A stretch of DNA of 34,022 nucleotides. Origin: Alphaproteobacteria bacterium (lineage in GTDB: Bacteria; Pseudomonadota; Alphaproteobacteria; MED-G09). The DNA lies in contig JABHUT010000145.1 in NCBI GenBank assembly GCA_018658685.1, positions 1 to 34,022 of the forward strand. Reading direction: 5' to 3'. Under the pieces are notes generated by a model. That model saw only the letters and a list, made by a program, of their open reading frames with translations. It was not told where the DNA came from and did no database searches. A program made the position numbers and the translations under genes. Shown here piece after piece: positions 7,270 through 14,681 of the stretch. How positions within the stretch are numbered: position 1 is the first letter of the stretch; each line of letters begins with the position of its first letter.

Positions 7270-8623
7270 AAAATATTTTACCGGGATTCATTATATTATT
7301 AGGATCAAGTGCTTTTTTTATTTGAGCCATAACGTCTACTGATATTCCTTTTTCTTTTCTTAGATGTTCTTTTTTCCCCAAACCTATTCCATGTTCACCT
7401 GTACATGTTCCGCCCATCTTTAATGCTCTAGTAACGAGTCTGTCATTAATATCTTTTGCCTCGTTAACTTCATCTTCATTTTCAGGATCAAGTAATAAAA
7501 TCAAATGAAAGTTTCCATCACCAACATGCCCAACGATTGGAGCAATAATAGTTGAGGATTCTAAATCTTTTTTTGTTTCTAAAATACATTCTGTTAAAGA
7601 GGAAATCGGAACACAAATATCAGTTGTAAAACTTTTTTTTCCAGGTGCTAAACTTAATGCAGCATAAAGTGCGCTATGGCGTGCACTCCAAAGTTTGTCT
7701 ATTTCTTCTTGCTGGTCCGACCAGTTAAAATTAATTAAACTATTTTCTTTAGCAATTTCTTCAAATTTTTCTATCTGCTCCCTAACACCAAGAGGTGTTC
7801 CATGAATTTCTATAAATAAAGTGGGTTTTTCTTCATGACTAGTTTTTTTGTATTGATTAATAGCCTTAATTTGCAGCTCATCTAAAAGTTCAATTCTAGA
7901 TAGAGGAAGACCAATTTGGATAGCTTCGATGACAGTATTTACTGCTCCGTCAAGCTCTGAAAAGCTACATACGCCAGCAGAAATAGCCTCAGGCCTTCCA
8001 TGTAACCTTAGGCTAATTTCAGAAATAAATCCTAACGTTCCTTCTGATCCTAGCATTAGGTGCGTTAGATCATATCCAGCCGATGATTTCCTTGCCCTTG
8101 AACCTGTTTGGATTATTTTACCATCAGGCATAATGACCTCTAAGCCAATAACTTGTTCTCGAATAGTACCGTATTTTACTGTATTTGTTCCTGATGCTCC
8201 AGTTGAACACATACCCCCAATAGATGCATTAGCGCCCGGATCAACTGGAAAGAATAATCCCGTATCTCTCAAAAAGGAGTTTAATTCTTCACGTGTTACA
8301 CCTGCTTGAACTCTACAATCCATATCTTCCATATTAACCTGAATAACTTTATTCATATTTCTTGAGTCAATTGTAATACCGCCATTTACAGCATGCACAT
8401 GACCCTCGAGTGCCGTCCCAGTTCCATAAGGTATTACAGGAATATTATTTTTAGAGGCAAAAGAAATTATTCTGGATACTTCATTTGATGTTTCAGGAAA
8501 AACTACTGCATCCGGAAGATTTTCAGGAACATGCCAAGATTCATCATGGCTGTGTTGAGATCTAACTGATTCAGAGGTTACTAATCTATCACCAAATAAA
8601 TTTTCTAATTCAGATAAATCCAT
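7268..8623 (-). CDS. FAD-linked 2-hydroxyacid dehydrogenase (D-lactate dehydrogenase/GlcD family)
   Basis: Encodes a 451-residue flavoprotein with an N-terminal FAD-binding PCMH domain (residues about 35-215, with PYGTGTALEGH and STGASGTNTVKYGTIREQV) and a C-terminal FAD-oxidase domain (with GHVGDGNFH and GGTCTGEHGIGLGKK, and the terminal DPNNIMNPGKIF). Members oxidise D-lactate, glycolate, D-2-hydroxyglutarate or related 2-hydroxy acids and pass electrons to cytochrome c, quinone or ETF. There is no signal peptide or membrane helix, and no GlcE/GlcF partner nearby, so the single-chain D-lactate/D-2-hydroxyacid type is more likely than glycolate oxidase. It follows the acyl-CoA dehydrogenase gene after 12 bases, suggesting that both feed electrons from one catabolic route. 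Substrate unproven. Confidence 0.9.
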   Translation of the reverse strand: MDLSELENLFGDRLVTSESVRSQHSHDESWHVPENLPDAVVFPETSNEVSRIISFASKNNIPVIPYGTGTALEGHVHAVNGGITIDSRNMNKVIQVNMEDMDCRVQAGVTREELNSFLRDTGLFFPVDPGANASIGGMCSTGASGTNTVKYGTIREQVIGLEVIMPDGKIIQTGSRARKSSAGYDLTHLMLGSEGTLGFISEISLRLHGRPEAISAGVCSFSELDGAVNTVIEAIQIGLPLSRIELLDELQIKAINQYKKTSHEEKPTLFIEIHGTPLGVREQIEKFEEIAKENSLINFNWSDQQEEIDKLWSARHSALYAALSLAPGKKSFTTDICVPISSLTECILETKKDLESSTIIAPIVGHVGDGNFHLILLLDPENEDEVNEAKDINDRLVTRALKMGGTCTGEHGIGLGKKEHLRKEKGISVDVMAQIKKALDPNNIMNPGKIF

Positions 8624-8635
8624 TTTTATAAAATT

Positions 8636-9838
8636 TTAGAGTCCAAGAACAAATTTAGCCATTATATTTCTTTGAACTTCATCTGACCCACCATAAATAG
8701 TAGATGCTCGGTTATTCAAGTATGAAGGAAAAGCTGTTAAAGCATGATCTGGACCAATTTTTTCTACATTTGAAAATGGTTGTCTAGCTTCATTCTGTAG
8801 GGGCATGGTATAGTAACCAACTGCTTCAACTGTAAGCATATCTACTTCCTGTTTTAAATTAGATCCACTAGATTTTAATATTGATGAAGCAGGACCAGGA
8901 TGACCTCTTTCAGCAATATCAGCCATAATTCTATGCTCGGTCATCAGAAGTGCTTGAACTTTTATTTCTGTTTCAGATAATGATTTTAAAAAAGCATCGT
9001 CTTCAAGCAAACTATTGCCAGTATCTGATCTTTCAACAGATGCAATTTGTTTAATTTTATTAATATTGGATTGAATACCAGCTGCATAATTACCGCCTCT
9101 TTCAAACTCAAGTAAGTATTTTGCGACTGTCCATCCATCATTTTCTTCACCAACTACATTTTCAATCGGTACCTTTACATCATCAAAAAATGTTTGATTA
9201 ACCTCATGATCACCAGCCATTGTGATTATTGGTTTAATCTCGATACCAGGAGTATCCATATCAATAAGTAAAAATGTTATGCCTTGTTGCGGTTTACCAC
9301 TATTATCTGTTCTTACTAGACAAAAAATTCTATTTGCATGCTGAGCATGTGTTGTCCAAATCTTTGTTCCATTTACAATATAGTGATCTCCATTTTTTAC
9401 AGCCTTGCATTGTAAGGATGCCAAATCTGATCCTGAACCAGGCTCTGAATACCCTTGGCACCAGAAATCCTCACCAGATAAAATTTTAGGTAAGTATAAA
9501 TCTTTTTGTTTTTGAGTACCATATTTCATAAGAACAGGGCCAACCATTGCTAATCCCATTGCTGTTGGAGATGGTGCGCCTGCCTTGGCACATTCAGTAG
9601 AAAAAATATATCTTTGCATATCGTCCCAACCAGTACCGCCGTATTCTTTTGGCCACTTTCCACCAATCCAACCTTTTTTGTGAAGAATTTTATGCCACTT
9701 GGAAGAGTATTCAACTTCGCTAAATACGCTTGCAGTTAGCTTTCCTGCCTCTCTTAACTCACTTGTAAGTTCAGAGTCTAGAAACTTAACAACTTCTTTT
9801 CGAAAATCTTCATATTCAGGTTTGAAACTTAAATCCAT
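8636..9838 (-). CDS. Acyl-CoA dehydrogenase
   Basis: Encodes a 400-residue FAD-dependent acyl-CoA dehydrogenase, full length for the family. Motifs include GYSEPGSGSDLASLQ (129-143), the IVNGTKIWTTHAQ strand (154-166) and the C-terminal IYGGSDEVQRNIMAKFVLGL. Glu246 in LLEFERGG sits where isovaleryl-CoA-dehydrogenase-type and many FadE-type enzymes have the catalytic base, so this chain looks active. It resembles the FadE enzymes used for bulky or cyclic acyl-CoAs rather than E. coli FadE. No second chain is adjacent, so it may be a homotetramer. It heads a two-gene minus-strand operon with the 2-hydroxyacid dehydrogenase and is divergent from the CoA ligase at 9961. Confidence 0.94.
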   Translation of the reverse strand: MDLSFKPEYEDFRKEVVKFLDSELTSELREAGKLTASVFSEVEYSSKWHKILHKKGWIGGKWPKEYGGTGWDDMQRYIFSTECAKAGAPSPTAMGLAMVGPVLMKYGTQKQKDLYLPKILSGEDFWCQGYSEPGSGSDLASLQCKAVKNGDHYIVNGTKIWTTHAQHANRIFCLVRTDNSGKPQQGITFLLIDMDTPGIEIKPIITMAGDHEVNQTFFDDVKVPIENVVGEENDGWTVAKYLLEFERGGNYAAGIQSNINKIKQIASVERSDTGNSLLEDDAFLKSLSETEIKVQALLMTEHRIMADIAERGHPGPASSILKSSGSNLKQEVDMLTVEAVGYYTMPLQNEARQPFSNVEKIGPDHALTAFPSYLNNRASTIYGGSDEVQRNIMAKFVLGL

Positions 9839-9889
9839 TTTTTACTCCACTTTGAAAAATAATACTTAACTTTAAAAGCTATATTTGCA

Positions 9890-9925
9890 TACTATAAAAC
9901 ATACTTGATAAGTTTATAAATAGTA
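9890..9925. promoter_or_regulatory. Nested inverted repeats in divergent intergenic region (possible operator)
   Basis: In the 122 bases between the divergent ACAD and CoA-ligase genes, TACTAT (9890-9895) is mirrored by ATAGTA (9920-9925), and an inner ACTT-GAT-AAGT palindrome (9903-9913) shares almost the same centre. This could be a repressor site controlling both genes. AT-rich DNA makes short palindromes common, so confidence is low. Confidence 0.3.
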
Positions 9926-9960
9926 ATTAGAAATAAATCTAATTTTTTTGGGGTGACATA

Positions 9961-11538
9961 ATGCCGTATTATGAAGATATAGTTTTTTTAAGTGACATAC
10001 CTAGGTATCATGCTACCCATAACCCTGATCAAACTGCATTTGTTTATGAAGATAAAGAGACATCTTATAAAGATTTTAATATTAGAACTGAAAAAGTTGC
10101 CAATGGATTAGTTGAGATTGGAATAGCCAATCAAGAACGTGTTGCTTTCATGGATAAGAATTCTGATTTATTTTACGAAGTAGTTTTGGGTTGTACAAAA
10201 GCAAATGCAGTTGTAGTTGGAATTAATTGGAGGCTTGCTCCGCCAGAAGTGGCTTACATTTTAAATGATAGTGGAGCAAAAGTACTTTTTGTAGGCGAAG
10301 AGTTTTTTGATTTGGCCGATAAAATATTAGAACTATCAACAAGTGTCGAAACTGTAATTTGTCTTTCGGGATCAAGAGATGGATGGTCTTCTTATCAATC
10401 TTGGATAGATCAGCAGAACGATGAGCTTTGCTCAAGACAACCGAACTTAGATGATGTTGCTATTCAAATGTATACTTCAGGTACAACCGGAAACCCTAAA
10501 GGTGTTCAATTAACTCATGGAAATTTTCATTCCTCAAGAAATCGAGAACCCCAAAAAGGAATGGAATTTGGTGAATGGAATGAAGATGATGCAAGTTTAG
10601 TAGCAATGCCAAGTTTTCATATTGGTGGTGCTGGTTGGGGAATACAAGGTCTTTATGCATGCGCAAAAAATGTTGTTTTGAAAGAATTCATACCTGAAGA
10701 TGTTTTAGAAGTAATAGGAAAATATAAAATTTCTAAGATTTTTATGGTCCCTGCAGCAATGAAAATGGTTTTAGATCATCCACATTCAAGAAAAACTGAT
10801 TACTCTAATATTAAATACATATTATATGGAGCCTCACCAATTCCTTTAGATTTACTTAAAGAAGCTATGGAAGTTTTTGAATGTGGCTTTGTTCAATTAT
10901 ACGGTATGACAGAAACTTGTGGTTCGGTAACCTATTTGCCACCAGAGGATCATTCAATAGAAGGAAACGAAAGAATGAAATCAGCTGGTAAAGCATACCC
11001 TCATTGTGAAATTTCTATTTTAGATGATGAAAGTAAAGAGCTTGCCTTAGGGGAAGTTGGTGAGATAGCGGTAAGATCAACATCAAATATGCTTGGTTAC
11101 TGGAATCTCCCAGACGAGACAGCAAAAACTTTAAAAGATGGCTGGTTAAGAACTGGTGATGCTGGTTATATGGACTCAGATGGATATGTATATGTACATG
11201 ATAGAGTTAAGGATATGATTGTTTCAGGTGGAGAAAATGTTTATCCGGCTGAGGTTGAAAGTGCAATTTTTGGTCATGAAAAAATTAGTGATGTTGCTGT
11301 AATAGGTATACCTGATGATAGATGGGGTGAGGCCGTTAAGGCCGTTGTTGTTTTAAAAGAAGGTGAAAGTGCATCTGAAGAAGAGATTATTAATTTTGCA
11401 AAAGAGAGAATTGCAGGATTTAAATCTCCCAAATCAGTTGATTTTATTTCAGAACTTCCTAGAAATCCGTCTGGAAAAATTTTAAAGAAAGAATTAAGAG
11501 CCCCTTACTGGGAAGGTCGTGAAAGACAAATTAATTAA
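9961..11538 (+). CDS. Long-/medium-chain acyl-CoA synthetase (AMP-forming)
   Basis: Encodes a 525-residue ANL-superfamily ligase that activates a carboxylic acid to its CoA thioester with ATP. The phosphate-binding loop YTSGTTGNPKG is at 171-181, the adenine-binding YGMTE motif near 318, the GWLRTGDAGYMD hinge region near 395, and the C-terminal catalytic lysine is Lys506 in NPSGKILKKELR. The KDMIVSGGENVYPAEVE segment is typical of FadD-like and aromatic/cyclic acid ligases. It begins with ATG after a GGGGTGA ribosome-binding site. It is the first gene of the plus-strand set ligase, DUF35, thiolase-like, MDR, and so probably supplies the acyl-CoA they act on. Confidence 0.93.
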   Translation: MPYYEDIVFLSDIPRYHATHNPDQTAFVYEDKETSYKDFNIRTEKVANGLVEIGIANQERVAFMDKNSDLFYEVVLGCTKANAVVVGINWRLAPPEVAYILNDSGAKVLFVGEEFFDLADKILELSTSVETVICLSGSRDGWSSYQSWIDQQNDELCSRQPNLDDVAIQMYTSGTTGNPKGVQLTHGNFHSSRNREPQKGMEFGEWNEDDASLVAMPSFHIGGAGWGIQGLYACAKNVVLKEFIPEDVLEVIGKYKISKIFMVPAAMKMVLDHPHSRKTDYSNIKYILYGASPIPLDLLKEAMEVFECGFVQLYGMTETCGSVTYLPPEDHSIEGNERMKSAGKAYPHCEISILDDESKELALGEVGEIAVRSTSNMLGYWNLPDETAKTLKDGWLRTGDAGYMDSDGYVYVHDRVKDMIVSGGENVYPAEVESAIFGHEKISDVAVIGIPDDRWGEAVKAVVVLKEGESASEEEIINFAKERIAGFKSPKSVDFISELPRNPSGKILKKELRAPYWEGRERQIN

Positions 11539-11554
11539 TTTTGGAGCGTAATTT

Positions 11555-11968
11555 ATGAGTAATCAAAAACCAATAGCAGACAATCTTTTTACTTGGCCAT
11601 CCGATAAGCCAAAATTATTAGGTAGTCGCGACAGTGAAACAGGTAGATATTTCTTTCCTGCAAAAAGATCAAATACCCATGAGCAGGTTGAATTATCGAC
11701 AAAAGGTACATTATGGACTTGGACTGTGCAGAGATTTATGCCTAAAACACCATACATAGGAACAGAAAATCCTGAAGATTTTGAACCTTATCCTGTTGGA
11801 TATATTGAATTACCTGGACAAATTATGGTAGAGTCAAGATTATCTGGAGTTAAGGCAGAAGATTTAAAAATTGGAATGGAAATGGAGCTTTCAATAGAGC
11901 CATTTGTTAAAAATGAAGATGGAGAAGATCTAATGATGTTTTCCTTTAAACCATCTAAAGATTTATAG
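11555..11968 (+). CDS. DUF35 OB-fold protein with degenerate zinc ribbon
   Basis: Encodes a 137-residue protein recognised as DUF35 from its layout (rubredoxin-like N-terminal segment ending in RYFFPA, then an OB fold with VGYIELPGQIMVESRLSG and LKIGMEMELSIEPF) and from its place directly before a thiolase-like gene. DUF35 proteins act as partners of thiolases and of Ltp2-type aldolases. Normally two CxxC pairs bind zinc; here the first pair reads S24-R-D-S27, the second falls in NTHE (40-43), and the whole protein has no cysteine, so zinc cannot be bound in the usual way. Spacing is 16 bases from the ligase and 9 from the thiolase-like gene, with a TTGGAG ribosome-binding site. Confidence 0.8.
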   Translation: MSNQKPIADNLFTWPSDKPKLLGSRDSETGRYFFPAKRSNTHEQVELSTKGTLWTWTVQRFMPKTPYIGTENPEDFEPYPVGYIELPGQIMVESRLSGVKAEDLKIGMEMELSIEPFVKNEDGEDLMMFSFKPSKDL

Positions 11969-11977
11969 GAGAAAATT

Positions 11978-13123
11978 ATGTCAGATGTAGCAATAATAGG
12001 AATTGGAATTCATCCCTTTGGAAGAACAGAAGGTATGACAGGTTTGCAACAGGGCGTTCATGCTGCGCGCGAAGCCTTATCAGATGCAGAAATGGAATGG
12101 GGTGATATTCAGTTTGCCTTTGGAGGATCTTCAGCAGCTGGAAATGCTGATGCAATGGTTAATGATTTAGGTCTTACTGGTATCCCATTTATGAATGTTT
12201 CAAATGGTTGTGCAACTGGTGGATCATCTCTTTTGTCTGCTTACACAACTATTAAATCAGGCCAATTTGATATTGGTATGGCGGTAGGTTTTGATAAACA
12301 TCCAAGAGGTGCTTTTAATGCTGATCCTGAAGCCTCAGGACTTGAGAGGTGGTATGGAGAAACTGGATTGATGTTAACAACTCAATTTTTTGGGATGAAA
12401 ATTCAACGCTATATGCATGATTATGGTATTACTTCTGATTCTCTAGCTATTGTTGCTGAAAAAGCATTTAATAATGCATCCTTAAATCCAAATGCTTGGA
12501 GACGTGATCCAGTATCAAAAGATACCATTCTAAATGCTATGATGGTTTCTGATCCATTAACAAAATATATGTTTTGTTCTCCTGGAGAAGGTGCGGTTGC
12601 TCTAATAATGTGTAGAGCTGATATTGCTCATAAGTTCACAAGTAAGCCTTTGTTTTTAAAAGGAGCAGCCTTTAGGTCAAGGCCACTAGGTTCTTTTGAG
12701 GTTTTTAGTCCTTCTTTAGAAATTGAAAGAGGCCCAAGCCCTACTGTGGGGGCATCTGAGGCAACATTTGAAATGGCAGGTATGACTCGTGAAGATATAG
12801 ATATTGCTCAACTTCAAGACACGGAATCTGGTGCAGAGATAATGCATATGGCTGAAAATGGATTTTGTAAAGATGGTGATCAAGAAAAACTTCTTCAAGA
12901 TGGAGACACAAAACTTAATGGAAAATTACCAGTAAATACAGATGGTGGATGTATAGCAAATGGTGAGCCTGTAGGAGCATCAGGTTTAAGGCAAGTTTAT
13001 GAGAATTGCGTTCAATTAAGAGGAGCGGCTGGCAAAAGGCAGGTTCAAGGAAATCCTAAAACAGCCTATACTCATGTTTATGGGGCTCCTGGAATATCAG
13101 CTTGTACAATTGTAACTACTTAA
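11978..13123 (+). CDS. Thiolase-like protein (SCP-x/Ltp-type acyl-CoA lyase)
   Basis: Encodes a 381-residue protein of the thiolase superfamily, SCP-x/lipid-transfer branch. The nucleophile-position Cys78 is present in SNGCATGGSS. In place of the thiolase GHP motif it has GGCIANGEPVGASG, so the catalytic-base His is Glu330. The C-terminal CxGGG cysteine motif is missing and replaced by AYTHVYGAPG (Tyr364, His366, Tyr368). Partner DUF35 is encoded 9 bases upstream. Steroid-degradation aldolases such as Ltp2 also pair with DUF35, lack the normal thiolase set and use tyrosines, so the reaction here may be a retro-aldol or an atypical thiolytic cleavage. Family membership is sure; chemistry is open. 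Confidence 0.85.
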   Translation: MSDVAIIGIGIHPFGRTEGMTGLQQGVHAAREALSDAEMEWGDIQFAFGGSSAAGNADAMVNDLGLTGIPFMNVSNGCATGGSSLLSAYTTIKSGQFDIGMAVGFDKHPRGAFNADPEASGLERWYGETGLMLTTQFFGMKIQRYMHDYGITSDSLAIVAEKAFNNASLNPNAWRRDPVSKDTILNAMMVSDPLTKYMFCSPGEGAVALIMCRADIAHKFTSKPLFLKGAAFRSRPLGSFEVFSPSLEIERGPSPTVGASEATFEMAGMTREDIDIAQLQDTESGAEIMHMAENGFCKDGDQEKLLQDGDTKLNGKLPVNTDGGCIANGEPVGASGLRQVYENCVQLRGAAGKRQVQGNPKTAYTHVYGAPGISACTIVTT

Positions 13124-13133
13124 GAGATTTATA

Positions 13134-14135
13134 ATGATTAATAAACAATTTACCTTAGCAGGGAGACCTGTTGGGCGTCCTATAGAAGATTCTGATTTTG
13201 AATACAAAGAATCTGAAATTGGAGAACCTAATGAGAATGAAGTTCTTCTCGAAAATCTAGTAATAGAGTTTCAACCTGCCCAAAAAGGTTGGATGGAGCA
13301 AATTTCTAATTATGTTGCACCTCTGGAAATTGGGGATGTTATGAGGTGTGGTGGAATTGCAAGAGTATTAGAAAGTAAATCTAAAAAATTCAAAAAAGGT
13401 GATATTGTTTCCGGTCAAACATGTTGGCAAACGCATCCAATTCTTGATGCTACTGAACTTGAGAAAGTAGATGATGAAAGTATGGCTACTAAATACTTGG
13501 GTGCTTTAGGAAGTACTGGGTTAACAGCATATTTCGGAGTTACAAAAATCAGTAAACCAAAACCAGGTGATACAGTTGTTATAACTGGTGCTGCAGGAGG
13601 TGTAGGATCCGTTGCAGGACAAATTTTCAAAATTGCTGGCTGCAAAGTTATAGGGATTGCTGGTGGTAAAGAAAAATGCGACATGTTGATTGATGAATTT
13701 GGATTTGATGGAGCTGTTGATTATAAGTCTGAAGATATAAATGAAGCTCTAAAAAAGTTGTGTCCAGAAGGGGCTAATGTTCTTTACGATAATGTGGGTG
13801 GAAGAATTCTTAATGATTGCTTAAATCACATTGCTATGAATGCACGAGTTGCTATTTGTGGAATTATATCTCGACACAAAACAGATAATTCAAATTTCGG
13901 ACCAGAAAATTACGCTAATTTGATTTTTAAGAGAGCTAAAATGGAAGGATTTATCGTTATTGATTTTATGTCAGAGAGCGGAGACGCAAGAAAGAAATTA
14001 AAAAAATGGATCTCTGAAGGAAAGATTAATTGCAAGGAAGATATGCAAGAAGGTTTCGAAAATGCTCCAAAAACTCTTAGACGATTATTTGAGAGTAAAA
14101 ATAAAGGCAAGCAACTTTTAAAGATAGCTGATTAA
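13134..14135 (+). CDS. MDR-family NADPH-dependent oxidoreductase (CurA/PTGR-like)
   Basis: Encodes a 333-residue zinc-independent medium-chain dehydrogenase/reductase. The opening NKQFTLAGRPVGRPIEDSDF is characteristic of the leukotriene-B4 dehydrogenase/CurA/2-alkenal-reductase group. The Rossmann motif is ITGAAGGVGSVAGQIFK (about residues 147-163), followed by GIAGGKEKCD and ALYDN-type NVLYDNVGG. These enzymes reduce the double bond of enones or enals with NADPH, so it could saturate an intermediate of the neighbouring pathway. It closes the four-gene operon starting at 9961, 10 bases after the thiolase-like gene, and its stop overlaps the convergent NTF2-like gene by 4 bases. Confidence 0.9.
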   Translation: MINKQFTLAGRPVGRPIEDSDFEYKESEIGEPNENEVLLENLVIEFQPAQKGWMEQISNYVAPLEIGDVMRCGGIARVLESKSKKFKKGDIVSGQTCWQTHPILDATELEKVDDESMATKYLGALGSTGLTAYFGVTKISKPKPGDTVVITGAAGGVGSVAGQIFKIAGCKVIGIAGGKEKCDMLIDEFGFDGAVDYKSEDINEALKKLCPEGANVLYDNVGGRILNDCLNHIAMNARVAICGIISRHKTDNSNFGPENYANLIFKRAKMEGFIVIDFMSESGDARKKLKKWISEGKINCKEDMQEGFENAPKTLRRLFESKNKGKQLLKIAD

Positions 14136-14587
14136 AATTTCATAGACCCTGCTACTCCAGATCGTCCATTCAAATTTTCAATATTAAGAGTTTTTTCATT
14201 TTGGGCTGTATCCATAAATTCATAAACCTCTGTAATTTTTGAACTTTCAATTTTAAATATATGGCAATAGGTCTGATCCATAACCTCCCCATTTAAAGAT
14301 TTACCTCTAGCACTCATTAAGCCAGTTACTCTATCATCATCTGCGCACATAATTTTCCAATTCTCAGCAAATGCTACTGTATTTTGATCTAAACTTGCAA
14401 CTACCGCTGGGACTAGAATGCCGTAGACATTTTCTTTACCTTCCCAGTATCCAGAGAAAGGAGATTCACCAATGATATGAAATTTTACATTTTCATCCAT
14501 TAGTGAAATTACTGTTTCAAAATCTCCACTACTTATTGATTTATAATATGTTTCCATAATTTTTCTATTTTTATTGCTATTACTCAT
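14132..14587 (-). CDS. SnoaL/NTF2-like protein
   Basis: Encodes a 151-residue alpha+beta-cone protein of the SnoaL-like (NTF2) superfamily: METYYKSISSGDFETVISLMDENVKFHI opens with the expected amphipathic helices and strand, and GRV-type strands follow. Members act as isomerases, cyclases, epoxide hydrolases or dehydratases, often in polyketide, steroid or terpenoid routes, but many are uncharacterised. I kept the first ATG (14587) because AAGGAG lies 8 bases upstream of it. The gene points against the ligase operon and is divergent from the eight-gene operon, sharing with it a 94-base intergenic region with a perfect inverted repeat. Specific reaction unknown. Confidence 0.8.
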   Translation of the reverse strand: MSNSNKNRKIMETYYKSISSGDFETVISLMDENVKFHIIGESPFSGYWEGKENVYGILVPAVVASLDQNTVAFAENWKIMCADDDRVTGLMSARGKSLNGEVMDQTYCHIFKIESSKITEVYEFMDTAQNEKTLNIENLNGRSGVAGSMKF

Positions 14588-14620
14588 AGAAACATCTCCT
14601 TATTTAGTTTATGTTCTCTT

Positions 14621-14642
14621 TTACTTTATATGAATAAAGTAA
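14621..14642. promoter_or_regulatory. Perfect 8+8 bp inverted repeat, probable operator
   Basis: TTACTTTA (14621-14628) and TAAAGTAA (14635-14642) are exact inverted copies separated by 6 bases. The site lies midway between the divergent NTF2-like gene and the eight-gene operon. It abuts a TATAAT box at 14644-14649 on the plus strand and contains a TATAAA box for the minus strand (14630 to 14625), so a bound repressor would block both. Size and symmetry suit a TetR- or MarR-type regulator; the TetR at 24316-24966 is a candidate only by proximity. Confidence 0.55.
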
Positions 14643-14643
14643 G

Positions 14644-14649
14644 TATAAT
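14644..14649 (+). promoter_or_regulatory. -10 box (TATAAT) of the eight-gene operon
   Basis: A consensus TATAAT box 33 bases before the ATG at 14682 predicts a start of transcription near 14656 and a leader of about 26 bases. The -35 region (TTACTT at 14621-14626, 17-base spacer) is poor and lies in the operator arm, which hints at activator help or at a weak promoter under repression. Confidence 0.5.
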
Positions 14650-14681
14650 TTAACTAAATGTAAAATATTTTGGAGCTAATA

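Noticed and set aside
7929..8309. Plus-strand open frame of 126 codons
   Set aside because: Antisense to the conserved FAD-binding region of the 2-hydroxyacid dehydrogenase; no family resemblance and no ribosome-binding site.
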